From CAVUCH01 sp963739995 (lineage in GTDB: Bacteria; Acidobacteriota; Vicinamibacteria; Vicinamibacterales; JAENWD01), in NCBI GenBank assembly GCA_963739995.1, contig CAVUCH010000011.1, forward strand, positions 74,416-138,415: 64,000 nt of DNA. Direction: 5' to 3'. Every line of letters starts with the position of its first letter. Within the stretch, counting starts at the first letter, position 1. Positions 26,304 to 35,657 of this stretch are shown one piece after another. Position numbers and translations under genes: made by a program. The notes beneath the pieces were generated by a model that saw only the letters and a program-made list of their open reading frames with translations, searched no databases and was not told the origin of the DNA.

Positions 26304-29300
26304 ATGATAGATACCATGAGGATCACATCCCGCACGCGCCGATTGTCAGTGGTACTGTTGTCGTTGGTCGTGAGCCTGGCGGGCACCGCTGCTCACGCGC
26401 AGTATCGCGCCAGCCTTCAAGGAACGGTCACCGATGCCCAGGGCGGGGTGATTCCGGGTGCCACCGTCACCCTGGTCGACAAGGAGACGAACCGCACCGC
26501 GACGACCGTCACCAACGAGAACGGTGCCTACGTCTTCAACGGACTTGCGCCGAGACCCTATACCCTCGAGGTCGAGCTCACGGGCTTCAAAAAAGCCGTC
26601 CTCGACGACGTGCGGATACGTCCCGAGCAGGCGAACGCGCTCGACGTGGAGCTCGAGATCGGCGGAGCGACCGAGACGGTCAACGTCAACTCCGCTGCCT
26701 TGCTGATCGATACGGCGACCGCGAGCGTCGCCGGTACGGTCACCGCTCAACAGATTCAGACCATGCCTTCAGCCGGACGCGACGTGCTGCAGTTGCTGCA
26801 GCTCGCGCCCGGCGCGTTCGGCACCGGTGCGCGGAACAACGGCGGCACCGAGAATCTGCCGGGCACGACGATCGGCGGCACCGGCGCTTCGACCGGCATC
26901 TTCGCCACGGAGAACGGCGGTCAGATTGTCGCCAATGGCGCCCGCACCGGCGAGAACAACTATCAAATCGATGGCGTTGGCGTGACGAGCGTTTCCTGGG
27001 GCGGGACCACGGTCATTACGCCGAACGAAGATGCGATCAAGGAAGTGAAGGTCATTACCAACAACTACGACGCCGAGAACGGCCGGTATCGCGGCGCGCA
27101 AGTGCAGATCATCTCGCAAAACGGGACCAACCTGTTTCACGGCAGCGCGTTCTTCAAAGCCAACCGGCCAGGCCTGAACGCATATCAGCGCTACAACGGG
27201 TATGGCCGGGCGGTGCAGCGGAATACCGAGTTGTACAACGACATCGGCGGCACGGTTGGCGGGCCGTTCATCCGCGACAGGCTCTTTGGCTTCTTCTCGT
27301 ACGAGACGATTCGCCGTGATTCTGCCAACGTCGTTCAAGGCTGGTATCAGACACCGCAGTTCATGTCCACGCCGGCGCGACCGGGCAGCGCCGCCGAACG
27401 GTTCCTGACCTTCCCGGGATCCGCGCCCGCGGCCGGTACGATTCTGATGGGCCCCGGCGACGCTCACGGGTGCTCGGACATCGGGCTCGTCGAGAACGTG
27501 AACTGTCGCTTTATCGAGGGCCAGGGGCTCGACATCGGCAGGCCGCTGCTGCCGTCGTTCGCGGCGGGCGTCCGCGATCCGTCGCACCTCGATCGCTTCA
27601 CCCCCGGGCTCGGCGGAGACGGCACCAACAATCCCGCCAATCTGGACGGAGTTCCGGACATCCAGTGGCGGGCGAACCAGAACCCGACGGAGAGCAAGGC
27701 GGAGCAGTACAACTTCCGCGTGGACTTCAACGCCACGTCGCAGGATCTCATCGCGTTCAGCATGTTCCTCGTGCCGCAGAGCAGCGACTCGTACAACGGT
27801 TCGACGCGCGAGATGAACCGGTTCCATCACACGCAGATGAACGAGGCGGAAACGGTGATCTGGAACCGCGTGTTCTCGTCGAGCATGGTGAACGAGGCGC
27901 GGGCGAACCTCGCCGGGTGGGACTGGAAGGACCTCGAGAACAATCCTGAGGGGCCGTGGGGTCTGCCGTCGACCTACATCCAGCGAGTCGATTCGAGCGG
28001 CACGATCGGCACCATTCAACCTGACAATCATCTGGATTTTGGTATCGGAGCCCCGGGACTCTTCGACCAGAAGACCATCGGCGTGAAGAACACGCTGACG
28101 AAGGTTCTCAAGAGTCACACGCTGAAGATGGGTGGCGAGATCACCCGCATGACGTTCGTCGACACGGCGCCATGGTCGGCGCGGCCGTCCTACTACTTCA
28201 ACAACATGTGGGACTTCCTGAACGATGCGCCGTCAACGGAGAACGCGACCTTCGATCCCCTCTCGGGAGTGCCGACCGACTTCAGAAAGGACACCCGCCA
28301 AACGCTGTACGCGCTCTTCGTCCAGGACAATTACACGATGAGGCCGAACCTCACGCTGACGTTCGGCCTGCGGTGGGAATACTTCGGCTCGATCTCCGAA
28401 AAGAACGACAATCTGAGCTCTGTCGTTCTTGGCCCCGGTGCGAATGCGCTGACCGGCATGTCGCTCCGGCTCGGCGGCACGTTGTACGAGTCAAAGAGGA
28501 GCGATTTCGGACCGCAGGTTGGCGCCACCTGGAGCCCGGACAGGTTCAAGGGCAAGATGGTCCTGCGTGGCGGATTCGGCATCGGGTACAACGGCCTCGA
28601 CCAGGCCATCTCACTGAACGGCCGCAGCAATCCGCCGTTTCTCTCTGCAGCCGGCAATTTGACGGGCGGCCAGATCGTTTACGGCGTCAACAGCTTTCCG
28701 GCCGACGAGAATTCCTTCTCCGGCTACGCGTCGAACCCGGCCACTATCGCCAACTTCGATCCGAACACCAACCTCCCGGTGCCGGGCCCGAACTTCGCGC
28801 CCGTCGCGGTGACCGGCTTCCCTGACGAGTGGCCGACAACGTATTCCTATCGCTACTCCGGGGATCTCAGCTACGACCTCGGCGGTCAGTGGGTGGCCTC
28901 AGTCGGTTATCAAGGGAGCACGACGCGGCACCTGACGCGCCAGTACAATCTGAACCTGGTGTATGCAGCGGAGGGCATTCCTTTCAATCCCGTCGTCAAT
29001 GGCGTCGACTGGTACGCCAACGACGGGAACGCCAGCTTCCACGCGTTCCTCGGCGAAATCCGGCATCGGTTCAGCCAATCGTTCGAGCTGACCAGCCAGT
29101 ATCGCCTGAGTCGCAGCATGGATATCGGCTCCAACAACTTCGCAACTGACCATTACCAGTATGACCCGGGCTTTGCCTGGGGTCCGTCGGACTACGACGT
29201 CACGCACGCATTCAAAGTGTTTGGCGTGTGGTCGCCCACCTTGTTCAAAGACAGCGACTCCTGGGCCGAACGGCTGCTCGGCAACTGGACCATCAGCGGC

Positions 29301-29849
29301 ATCCTGAACGCCCATTCCGGATTTCCATGGACACCGGTGTACAACAACGTCGGGTGCGGAGTCGTGTACGCGGAGAGCGGCTCGAACGGCGGTGGGTGGA
29401 ACTGCGCGCTGCGTCCGGCGGCCTACCTCGGTGGCGCCGGGAACGACTACGGCAACGACGCGTTCAGGCAGACGGGCGGCAATTTCCCGAACGGGGGCGC
29501 CGCGTACTTCACGGAGCCGGCACACACACAGGGCCCACCGTTTGCCGACATCGTCGGCGGGCTCGCCGCGCCGGGTCCGATTCCTCAAGCGCCCGGCGTC
29601 GAGCGCAATTCGTTCCGCGGGCCCCGGTACTTGAACGTGGATGCGACCCTGAACAAGGGGTTTGGCATGCCAGCGATTAAGGGACTGGGGGACGGCCCCA
29701 GGCTCGAAATCCGCGCGAGCTTCTACAACCTGTTCAACCAGATCAACTTGAAGAACATTCAAGCCGACATCCTCAACGAGCATTTTGGCGAGGCGCAGGA
29801 AGGTCTCGCAGGTCGCGTTGTCGAGCTGCAGGCCAGGTTCAGCTTCTAG
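26304..29849 (+). CDS. TonB-dependent receptor with carboxypeptidase-regulatory domain (Oar-like)
   Basis: Outer-membrane active transporter, 1181 residues. A signal peptide (RRLSVVLLSLVVSLAGTAAHA) is followed by a carboxypeptidase regulatory-like beta-sandwich (about 34-115: YRASLQGTVTDAQGGVIPGA, YVFNGLAPRPYTLEVELTGF), a plug domain (GARTGENNYQIDGVGVTS, NDIGGTVGGPFIRDRLFGFF) and a long 22-strand-type barrel ending in aromatic LQARFSF. ATG 26304 or ATG 26316 may be the start. Substrate unknown; this Oar-like class often handles peptides or glycans. The TAG stop (29847-29849) falls exactly at the edge of a palindromic element. No energising TonB/ExbBD lies nearby. Confidence 0.92.
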   Translation: MIDTMRITSRTRRLSVVLLSLVVSLAGTAAHAQYRASLQGTVTDAQGGVIPGATVTLVDKETNRTATTVTNENGAYVFNGLAPRPYTLEVELTGFKKAVLDDVRIRPEQANALDVELEIGGATETVNVNSAALLIDTATASVAGTVTAQQIQTMPSAGRDVLQLLQLAPGAFGTGARNNGGTENLPGTTIGGTGASTGIFATENGGQIVANGARTGENNYQIDGVGVTSVSWGGTTVITPNEDAIKEVKVITNNYDAENGRYRGAQVQIISQNGTNLFHGSAFFKANRPGLNAYQRYNGYGRAVQRNTELYNDIGGTVGGPFIRDRLFGFFSYETIRRDSANVVQGWYQTPQFMSTPARPGSAAERFLTFPGSAPAAGTILMGPGDAHGCSDIGLVENVNCRFIEGQGLDIGRPLLPSFAAGVRDPSHLDRFTPGLGGDGTNNPANLDGVPDIQWRANQNPTESKAEQYNFRVDFNATSQDLIAFSMFLVPQSSDSYNGSTREMNRFHHTQMNEAETVIWNRVFSSSMVNEARANLAGWDWKDLENNPEGPWGLPSTYIQRVDSSGTIGTIQPDNHLDFGIGAPGLFDQKTIGVKNTLTKVLKSHTLKMGGEITRMTFVDTAPWSARPSYYFNNMWDFLNDAPSTENATFDPLSGVPTDFRKDTRQTLYALFVQDNYTMRPNLTLTFGLRWEYFGSISEKNDNLSSVVLGPGANALTGMSLRLGGTLYESKRSDFGPQVGATWSPDRFKGKMVLRGGFGIGYNGLDQAISLNGRSNPPFLSAAGNLTGGQIVYGVNSFPADENSFSGYASNPATIANFDPNTNLPVPGPNFAPVAVTGFPDEWPTTYSYRYSGDLSYDLGGQWVASVGYQGSTTRHLTRQYNLNLVYAAEGIPFNPVVNGVDWYANDGNASFHAFLGEIRHRFSQSFELTSQYRLSRSMDIGSNNFATDHYQYDPGFAWGPSDYDVTHAFKVFGVWSPTLFKDSDSWAERLLGNWTISGILNAHSGFPWTPVYNNVGCGVVYAESGSNGGGWNCALRPAAYLGGAGNDYGNDAFRQTGGNFPNGGAAYFTEPAHTQGPPFADIVGGLAAPGPIPQAPGVERNSFRGPRYLNVDATLNKGFGMPAIKGLGDGPRLEIRASFYNLFNQINLKNIQADILNEHFGEAQEGLAGRVVELQARFSF

Positions 29850-31197
29850 TCGGCCGTCCTTGGCAGTGTGGAGTGGCGTCGGAGCGCGGCGCCCGGTGGC
29901 AAGGCGTGAGACCGAGAATACGGGAGTATTTGAGCGAGAGCAACGCAGCCAGCGGGATGCGGCGACGGCCCAATGCAGGCGGGCTACCACGGTAGCCAGG
30001 GTCACGATCCCGCGGCATCGTGACCGCGTCGAGGTCGAGATCCGGCCGTGAGGTCGGGTCGCCTTTGCCTTGCAGGCGGACGAACGCCGCTCGTGCGCGC
30101 GCCGCCGCTTCTTTCCTTCCCGCTCTCGCATAGGCATTTCCCAGCGTGAACTGGAATTGCGCCTCCTGCGGGACCATGCGGGCTGCGGCTTCGAGTTCCG
30201 GTATCGCGCGGCCGATGTCGCCGACGTCGAAGTAGAGCAGGCCCAACAGGTAGTGGCCGAACGGGTAGCCAGGCTCCAGCTTCACGACTTCGGCGGCGAA
30301 CGGTATCCCTGCTGCTGAATCGACGCGGTACCGCGCGGCGGCGATCTGCATGCGGGCGCGGACGTGGTTCGGACTGTTGTTGATTTCCTCGAGAAACTGG
30401 GCCACGCCGCGGTCAAGATCGCCGGTCGCGACCAGGAAACGGCCGTACGCGTAATGAACGTTCGGGAACGTCGGGGCCTCCTGCACCAGGGTGCCGTAGC
30501 CCACGCTCGCCGCATCGAATTCCTTGGCCAGATGGTGGCGCTCGGCGCGACCCGCGCGCAACACGATCCCGCGATCCGGCGAGGCTTCGAGCGGCGCATC
30601 CTTCGGACGCATCAACAGGACACACAGGCCGAGACCGAAATGCAGATTCTCTTCGTCAACGCCGGCAGCGACCAGCGGCTGCAGGACCTCGAGGGCACGC
30701 TCATAGCGTCCACCGCGCAGCAGAAGCATGGCCTCGTGATAGGAGAGCACGTGAGGAAGCTCGCCATCCTTCTGTACTCCCAACTTCTTCGCGGCCTGGA
30801 TGTGCTCCATCGCACTCGCATCACGCTCGACCTGGTATTCGCATAGCGCCAGCATCAGGTGCGCAGTGCCGTTCTTCGGATCGAGTACGAGCAGGCGTCG
30901 GAACGCGCGCGCGGCAGCCGCGTGCGACTCCTGGTCGTACAGGATTGTCCCGAGCGCCCACCAGCCTTCTTTCCAGTCAGGCCTCACCGCAAGGGCCTTG
31001 CGATAGAGCGGAGCGGCCTCGTCCAGGCGACCGGCGTCGCGCGCGGCCTCGGCGCGGGCAGAGAGCGTAGAGAAGTCGGAAGTCGTGGCCGGGCGGGATT
31101 GCCCAGAGGGGACTCCTCCGAGGGCCGACGCGACAAACAGCGGACCGGTGACAAGGACAGCCGCCGCGGCCAGTTCACGAAGGCGACAACATCTCAC
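29839..31197 (-). CDS. Exported tetratricopeptide-repeat protein, C-terminus read through a repeat element
   Basis: Signal peptide (ELAAAAVLVTGPLFVASALG) followed by about eight TPR units, e.g. AAPLYRKALAVRPDWKEGWWALG, AFRRLLVLDPKNGTAHLMLAL, VVKLEPGYPFGHYLLGLLYF and IPELEAAARMVPQEAQFQFTLGNAY (first 20 residues of each are the clearest). Such proteins scaffold periplasmic complexes. GTG 31197 is preferred to TTG 31233 because TATACT lies at 31247-31242. The last roughly 50 residues (from about RGSPPALGRRRIPLAALL) are translated from the palindromic element at 29845-29980, so the native stop has been lost; the frame ends inside the convergent TonB gene with an 11-bp overlap. Confidence 0.82.
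   Translation of the reverse strand: MRCCRLRELAAAAVLVTGPLFVASALGGVPSGQSRPATTSDFSTLSARAEAARDAGRLDEAAPLYRKALAVRPDWKEGWWALGTILYDQESHAAAARAFRRLLVLDPKNGTAHLMLALCEYQVERDASAMEHIQAAKKLGVQKDGELPHVLSYHEAMLLLRGGRYERALEVLQPLVAAGVDEENLHFGLGLCVLLMRPKDAPLEASPDRGIVLRAGRAERHHLAKEFDAASVGYGTLVQEAPTFPNVHYAYGRFLVATGDLDRGVAQFLEEINNSPNHVRARMQIAAARYRVDSAAGIPFAAEVVKLEPGYPFGHYLLGLLYFDVGDIGRAIPELEAAARMVPQEAQFQFTLGNAYARAGRKEAAARARAAFVRLQGKGDPTSRPDLDLDAVTMPRDRDPGYRGSPPALGRRRIPLAALLSLKYSRILGLTPCHRAPRSDATPHCQGRPTRS
29845..29980. repeat. Palindromic element copy 2 (right end lost)
   Basis: Begins TCTAGTCGGCCGTCC at the TonB receptor stop and follows copy 1 closely through the core (GTGGAGTGG, GTCGGAGCGCGGCGCCCG, GTGGCAAGGCGTGAG, GAGAATACGGGAGTATTTGA, GCAACGCAGCC, GCGGGATGCG) to CAATGCAGGC. 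No matching right terminal repeat is seen, so this copy appears truncated or diverged. It supplies the C-terminus of the TPR gene on the other strand. Confidence 0.8.
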
Positions 31198-31851
31198 GGG
31201 TACAAATGCCGGACGAGTGCCTCTGGCTCTCAATCAAGACCAGTATAAGAGACGCTGCCGCGGTACCTCGAGAGCCTGAGTGCTGCCTGAACCAGCGTAG
31301 GTCCTCTAATGAGGCTTGCGGTAGAGGCTGAGGCTAGCAGCCCGTGGTGAAAGGCCGGCTGCATTCGGCCGCCGATGCATCCCCGCCGGCTGCGTTGCTT
31401 CTTCCTCAAATACGGCCCGGTATTCTCGGTCGTCGCGCCTTGCCGGCGGGGCGCCTCCGCGCCCTCGGTGCGACGCCGGTCTTTCACCACGGGCTGCTGG
31501 ACGGTCAGATCGCCGGGACCTGCGCCTCTGTCGAGCCTGGACGCGGTGTGCAACAGTCACACGGTCTCGCCTCAACCACGGGCGAAAGGTCGGCACCAGC
31601 CGCTGACGATCGACGGTGCGATCCTGCATCCTCCCGAAACATAACGAGATGTTTATGCGCCTCGCTCTGAGGCAAGCCGTTTCGTTTCAAGCATTTACGC
31701 CCCGGGCTTCGCCCGAAAAGCTAATAGACAGCTAACAGGCTTCGCCTGCACAGTGCTACGCATTGAGCTCGGTGCGAAGCTTCGCTCTCTTAATCTGTAG
31801 GTTTGAAGGTTCGACGCGGCCGTCCTGTAGTGCGTGTCAAGCATCGACGAT
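31198..31851. other. Intergenic region with a palindromic element and small TTCG hairpins
   Basis: Holds element copy 3 (31336-31498) and, at 31700-31790, AT-richer sequence with three short GGGCTTCGCCC-type hairpins (near 31715, 31740 and 31780). A string resembling a tRNA-Lys(CTT) anticodon loop and T-loop (CTCTTAATCTGTAGG...GGTTCGA, about 31787-31813) is present, but flanking stems do not pair. No protein gene is supported. Confidence 0.55.
31336..31498. repeat. Palindromic element copy 3 (163 bp, inverted orientation)
   Basis: Ends are perfect 18-bp inverted repeats, AGCAGCCCGTGGTGAAAG at 31336-31353 and its complement at 31481-31498. The core is on the minus strand relative to copies 1, 2 and 4 (GCAAGGCGCGACGACCGAGA, then AATACCGGGCCGTATTTGAG). 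Compared with copy 1 the termini are of a different type while the core is shared. Confidence 0.85.
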
Positions 31852-34581
31852 TTACCGGAAGTTCTCGATCACCATCAGATCGGCTCCGTTGCTGACATCG
31901 CGAGTGTAAAGAACTCGCGTGCCGTCGGGAGATACCCCAAGTGTAACAATAGGCATGCTTTGCGTCGGCTTCTCGAGCTGCCCAAGCAATCGCTGCGTGC
32001 CAGTCGCGGGATTGAGCAAATACACAGGGGGATCTGAGCGCGGCGGTTCGCATCCCGCGTAGTAGATGCCTCTCGAACCCGCGGCAAACGCCGCCAAGAG
32101 CGCGCACTTGACGAGTTGTCGGGCACTGCCGCCTTCGAGCGGTGCCTCCATGAGCGCCCCGGATTCTGTCTGATATAAGAAATGCGAGCCGTCGAACAAC
32201 TCCATCCCAAACCTTGTTTTCCCGTCGTGGGTCAGCTGCTCCTTGACACCGTCCGACAGACGCGTGCGCCAGACGTCGCTATGGTCTGACTGTTGAAGCC
32301 AGTAGTAGATCCATTGCCCATCGTGAGACCAGGAGGGCCCCCGCTGACTGCCGGGATCCGTGGTGACCTGCCGCGGTGGTCCACCGTCGGGATCGATGAC
32401 CCAGATGTGAAACCGCCCGTCCTCGCCCAGAGAGTCGAATGCGATCTGTTGGCCATTTGGCGACCAGATTCCCGCGCATTTCCCACGTCTCGCCCCATCG
32501 CCGCGAGTGAGTTGCCGAGCGCCCGAGCCGTCGGCCGATGCAATCCACAGCTCGAACGACTCGCCAGACCGTGCTGAACAGAAGACAATCTGGCGGCCGT
32601 CGGGCGAGAAGCGCGCCAGAAAATCGTCGAATGACGATGCCGCGACAGGTTGTGGCGGGTGGCCCCACGCCATCTCGTACACATCGAGGTTCAGGAGAGA
32701 CCGTGAAAAGACAAGACGGTCCATCGCTGACGTGGTCGCCGGCTCGGACGCCCGTGCGCCGGCCACTTCGATTCGCACCGGCTGATCGTGCCCAGCGACA
32801 TCGACGCTCCAGAGATAGGTAAGACCCGGAACGGCTTGGGCGTCATAAATGATTGACTGACCGTTCCGACTCCAGGTCAGCCCGAAAATCGGCGCCCCTT
32901 GCGATGTCAGCCGGCGGGCCTGACCCACGGGTGTGAAGGCGGTATCCAGGTCGAGCACGTACACGTCGCAGGCTGAAACAATAGAGGCACTACACGACGC
33001 ATACGCCAGTCGACGTCCGTCCCGTGAGAATGCGGGGGCCTGATCCGTGACCACCTTCGGCGTTGTCAACCGGCGCGGCGTACCGTCGGCGACGGGCAAG
33101 AGGTACAGTCCAGCCGGCTGCTGTCTGGCGAGCCATTGGCTGATTCCTGCCACGATAAAGCGGCCATCCGGCGACCAATCGAATTGCTCCGAGGCGAACC
33201 GAAAATCACTGATCTTGGAATCAGTCCCCCCCATAGCTGAGATCAGCCGTAGCTGGCACCCAACGTCAGCCGAAGGTTTTTGATTTCGTCGGGCACCTGG
33301 TTGGCATCGTTTGAATGCGATGTATCGCCCATCAGGCGACCACCGAGGAAAGACGTCATCAAGTGGATCAGTGGTGAGCCGACGCATCTCCGACGACCCC
33401 ACGAACTTCAGGTAGACATCCCAGTTGTCGTTCTTCTCGCCCGACCAGGCGAATGCGACCTGATTGCCATCCGGCGAGAGCGCCGGCCCCTGCTCGAAAC
33501 CAGGGAAGCTCGTGAGCGGCACGACTCGCGGTGGCGGTGCGTCGGTTCTAGGTGGGGATCTCAGCAGCCATGTCATGGCGGCGAGGACGCTCACCACTCC
33601 GATGAACGCTGTGATCATGACCCCGCGATACTGACGGGAGGTTGGCACCGCGGCCGCAGAACCGGACTCCGAGTCTTCCTTGATCTCTTGCAACGCGACC
33701 CTCACATCGCCGATGTGCTGGAAGCGCCGCTCCGGGTCTTTGCGCAAACAGCGCGAAATCAGCTTTTGCAGGTCGCCGGGAGTATTCGGCACAATCTCGC
33801 CGAGTGGCTTTGGTTGCGCGCGAACAACAGCAGCCAACGTCTCTGCGGTACTCGCGCCCACAAAGGCGCAGTCGCCGGTCAGCATCTCGTAGAGCATCGC
33901 ACCGAAGCTGAAGATGTCACTTCGCGCATCCACCCGCTCACCCAATGCCTGCTCTGGGGCCATGTAGGCAGGGGTACCCGCGATCTTGCCCGGGGCACTG
34001 ACCGCGCCAGCGGCGGTTAGGGTCTCGGCGGGATCGGCGTCGCGGCTCGATATCCGGTGGAACTGGCTTGCGGCGTCGGTTTCGTCGGCAGCGCGTTCGT
34101 CGCCCATCAGTTTGGCGAGGCCGAAATCAAGTACCTTCACACCGCCGTCAGTCCCGACCATGACGTTGGCAGGTTTCAGGTCGCGATGAATGATGCCGTG
34201 CACATGCGCTGCGGCCAGCGCATCAGCAATCGGAATTGCGATACGCAGGAACTCATTCAGCCGCATTCCGTGGTGAGGGATAAGCGTGTCGAGACTCTTG
34301 CCCCGCACATACTCCATCACGATAAAGTCGATGCCGTTGGCGGATTCGATCTCGTATATGGTGATGATGTGCGGATGATTGAGGGCCGAGACGGCCTGTG
34401 CTTCCTGGACGAACCGGCGGCGACGACTCTCGTCGCCTACGCGGTCTGGGGGTAGCACTTTGATCGCGACATCGCGGTTCAGGCGCAGATCGCGGGCGCG
34501 ATACACCTCGCCCATCCCCCCAGCGCCGATGAGCGCGAGGACCTCGTACGGGCCGAGCGTCGAACCCGGCTGTAGAGCCAC
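31852..34581 (-). CDS. Serine/threonine protein kinase with C-terminal PD40 (WD40-like) propeller
   Basis: Membrane-spanning Hanks-type kinase. From GTG 34581: glycine loop GAGGMG (19-24), VAIK lysine K41, HRDLKPAN (132-139), DFGLAK (152-157) and GTPAYMAPEQALGERVDARS in the activation/P+1 region. A TM helix (VMITAFIGVVSVLAAMTWLL) precedes an extracytoplasmic propeller of PD40/TolB-like repeats (FPRWSPDGRYIAF, QFDWSPDGRFIVA, GIWSPNGQQIAFDS, GPSWSHDGQWIYY). A start at ATG 34632 is also possible, but TATAAT at 34599-34594 lies between the two, favouring 34581. Divergent from the FHA-regulator gene at 34892. Apparently intact, about 909 residues. Confidence 0.88.
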   Translation of the reverse strand: MALQPGSTLGPYEVLALIGAGGMGEVYRARDLRLNRDVAIKVLPPDRVGDESRRRRFVQEAQAVSALNHPHIITIYEIESANGIDFIVMEYVRGKSLDTLIPHHGMRLNEFLRIAIPIADALAAAHVHGIIHRDLKPANVMVGTDGGVKVLDFGLAKLMGDERAADETDAASQFHRISSRDADPAETLTAAGAVSAPGKIAGTPAYMAPEQALGERVDARSDIFSFGAMLYEMLTGDCAFVGASTAETLAAVVRAQPKPLGEIVPNTPGDLQKLISRCLRKDPERRFQHIGDVRVALQEIKEDSESGSAAAVPTSRQYRGVMITAFIGVVSVLAAMTWLLRSPPRTDAPPPRVVPLTSFPGFEQGPALSPDGNQVAFAWSGEKNDNWDVYLKFVGSSEMRRLTTDPLDDVFPRWSPDGRYIAFKRCQPGARRNQKPSADVGCQLRLISAMGGTDSKISDFRFASEQFDWSPDGRFIVAGISQWLARQQPAGLYLLPVADGTPRRLTTPKVVTDQAPAFSRDGRRLAYASCSASIVSACDVYVLDLDTAFTPVGQARRLTSQGAPIFGLTWSRNGQSIIYDAQAVPGLTYLWSVDVAGHDQPVRIEVAGARASEPATTSAMDRLVFSRSLLNLDVYEMAWGHPPQPVAASSFDDFLARFSPDGRQIVFCSARSGESFELWIASADGSGARQLTRGDGARRGKCAGIWSPNGQQIAFDSLGEDGRFHIWVIDPDGGPPRQVTTDPGSQRGPSWSHDGQWIYYWLQQSDHSDVWRTRLSDGVKEQLTHDGKTRFGMELFDGSHFLYQTESGALMEAPLEGGSARQLVKCALLAAFAAGSRGIYYAGCEPPRSDPPVYLLNPATGTQRLLGQLEKPTQSMPIVTLGVSPDGTRVLYTRDVSNGADLMVIENFR

Positions 34582-34593
34582 GTAATCGGCGGC

Positions 34594-34599
34594 ATTATA
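34594..34599 (-). promoter_or_regulatory. TATAAT -10 box of the kinase gene
   Basis: Perfect TATAAT on the minus strand, 12 nt before the GTG at 34581, inside what would be coding sequence if the upstream ATG (34632) were used. Supports the shorter protein and a leaderless or near-leaderless transcript. Confidence 0.5.
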
Positions 34600-34632
34600 C
34601 AGGGGGCGAGGACGGTCTCGGCTTGTTGCCAT

Positions 34633-34891
34633 CCTTTCGTGCTCCTGGCTAGGCGTCAGCGTGACAAATCCGGGACAATCGCGAGCGGTCCGGGGTGGTC
34701 TTGAATTGTGAGAAGTGGTGGAGATTGCGGAATGCGTGATCGCCGTCTCCCACGCGTGCTGGCGACCGCCGATTTCGTCAAAGACACGACCATCGGGATC
34801 GACGCGTCGATGCTTGAGAAGTGAGGTCAGCGCCGGGCGGTCGCCCCGTCCGCCCGCTCTGTCGAGAGGCACGTGCACACCGTCGAAGCGA
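34633..34891. other. Divergent intergenic region between kinase and FHA-regulator genes
   Basis: About 260 bp (310 if the kinase starts at 34581). Open on both strands without stops for long stretches, but neither extension has recognisable domain sequence. It presumably holds both promoters. Confidence 0.45.
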
Positions 34892-35548
34892 ATGGTCTCA
34901 GCCGTGAAGTACACGTTCGGTCGCATCTCCGTCGACGCCAACGCCCGCACCATCGCGGTTGCCGCCGAGCCCGTGCACCTCACGCGAAAAGCATTCGACC
35001 TGCTCCTGCTCCTGCTCGAGCACCGCGGAAGCGCCGTCTCGAAAGACTCGATCTACACACGCCTCTGGCCTGAGACGTTCGTCGCCGAATCGAGTCTGCA
35101 GACGCTCGTGCACGAGATCCGCCAGGCGATCGATGACCGCGGAACGGGCACGTCCTGGATCCGCACGGTTCACGGCATCGGCTACAGCTTCGCGGGAGAC
35201 GTGCATGCCACCCCGGTGGCATCCGCATCGGCTCGCTCCCAACGTCCCGCCGCATGGTTGCTTCGGGAATCGATGCGGCTGCCCCTGTATGTGGGAGAAA
35301 ACGTCCTCGGTCGTGGAGTGGAGGACGTGATCGAGATCGAACTGCCCACGATCTCGCGGCGTCATGCCCGCATCACGATCGGTGAATCGGCGATGCTCGA
35401 GGACCTGAGCAGCAAGAACGGCACGTGGCTCAAGGGCGAGCGGGTGATCGAGCCCGCCCTGCTCGCAGATGGCGACGAGGTCGGCGCTCGGATCGGCCAC
35501 GTTCACGTTCCGGCTCGCCCGATCGCCGAAGTTGACGGAATCGTCTGA
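34892..35548 (+). CDS. OmpR-type winged-helix regulator fused to an FHA domain
   Basis: DNA-binding protein with a phospho-threonine reader. From ATG 34892: winged helix at 8-100 (ARTIAVAAEPVHLTRKAFDL, RLWPETFVAESSLQTLVHEI, WIRTVHGIGYSFAG), an Ala/Ser linker, then an FHA domain at about 128-205 with all core residues: G140-R141, S155-RR-H158 and S174-K-N-G-T178. There is no receiver domain, so control is probably through FHA binding to a phosphorylated partner. The divergently transcribed Ser/Thr kinase 310 bp away is the obvious candidate partner (inference). 218 residues. Confidence 0.88.
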   Translation: MVSAVKYTFGRISVDANARTIAVAAEPVHLTRKAFDLLLLLLEHRGSAVSKDSIYTRLWPETFVAESSLQTLVHEIRQAIDDRGTGTSWIRTVHGIGYSFAGDVHATPVASASARSQRPAAWLLRESMRLPLYVGENVLGRGVEDVIEIELPTISRRHARITIGESAMLEDLSSKNGTWLKGERVIEPALLADGDEVGARIGHVHVPARPIAEVDGIV

Positions 35549-35657
35549 CATGGCGGCGCCGTCCACGAATCTCAGGAGAATCTCAGATCCATCCTAGGAC
35601 ACCCAACGAGCATGACAGGCATGCTGCCCTCCACCCGGACATCGGCTGGAGGAGCGT

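Noticed and set aside
31690..31745. Possible integron attC site with GGCTTCGCC hairpins and AGCTAAC
   Set aside because: No matching GTTRRRY core at the other end and no integrase or cassette array nearby.
31787..31813. tRNA-Lys-like string (CTCTTAATCTGTAGG then GGTTCGA)
   Set aside because: The anticodon-loop and T-loop sequences are there, but acceptor, anticodon and T stems do not pair. At most it is a degraded tRNA fragment.
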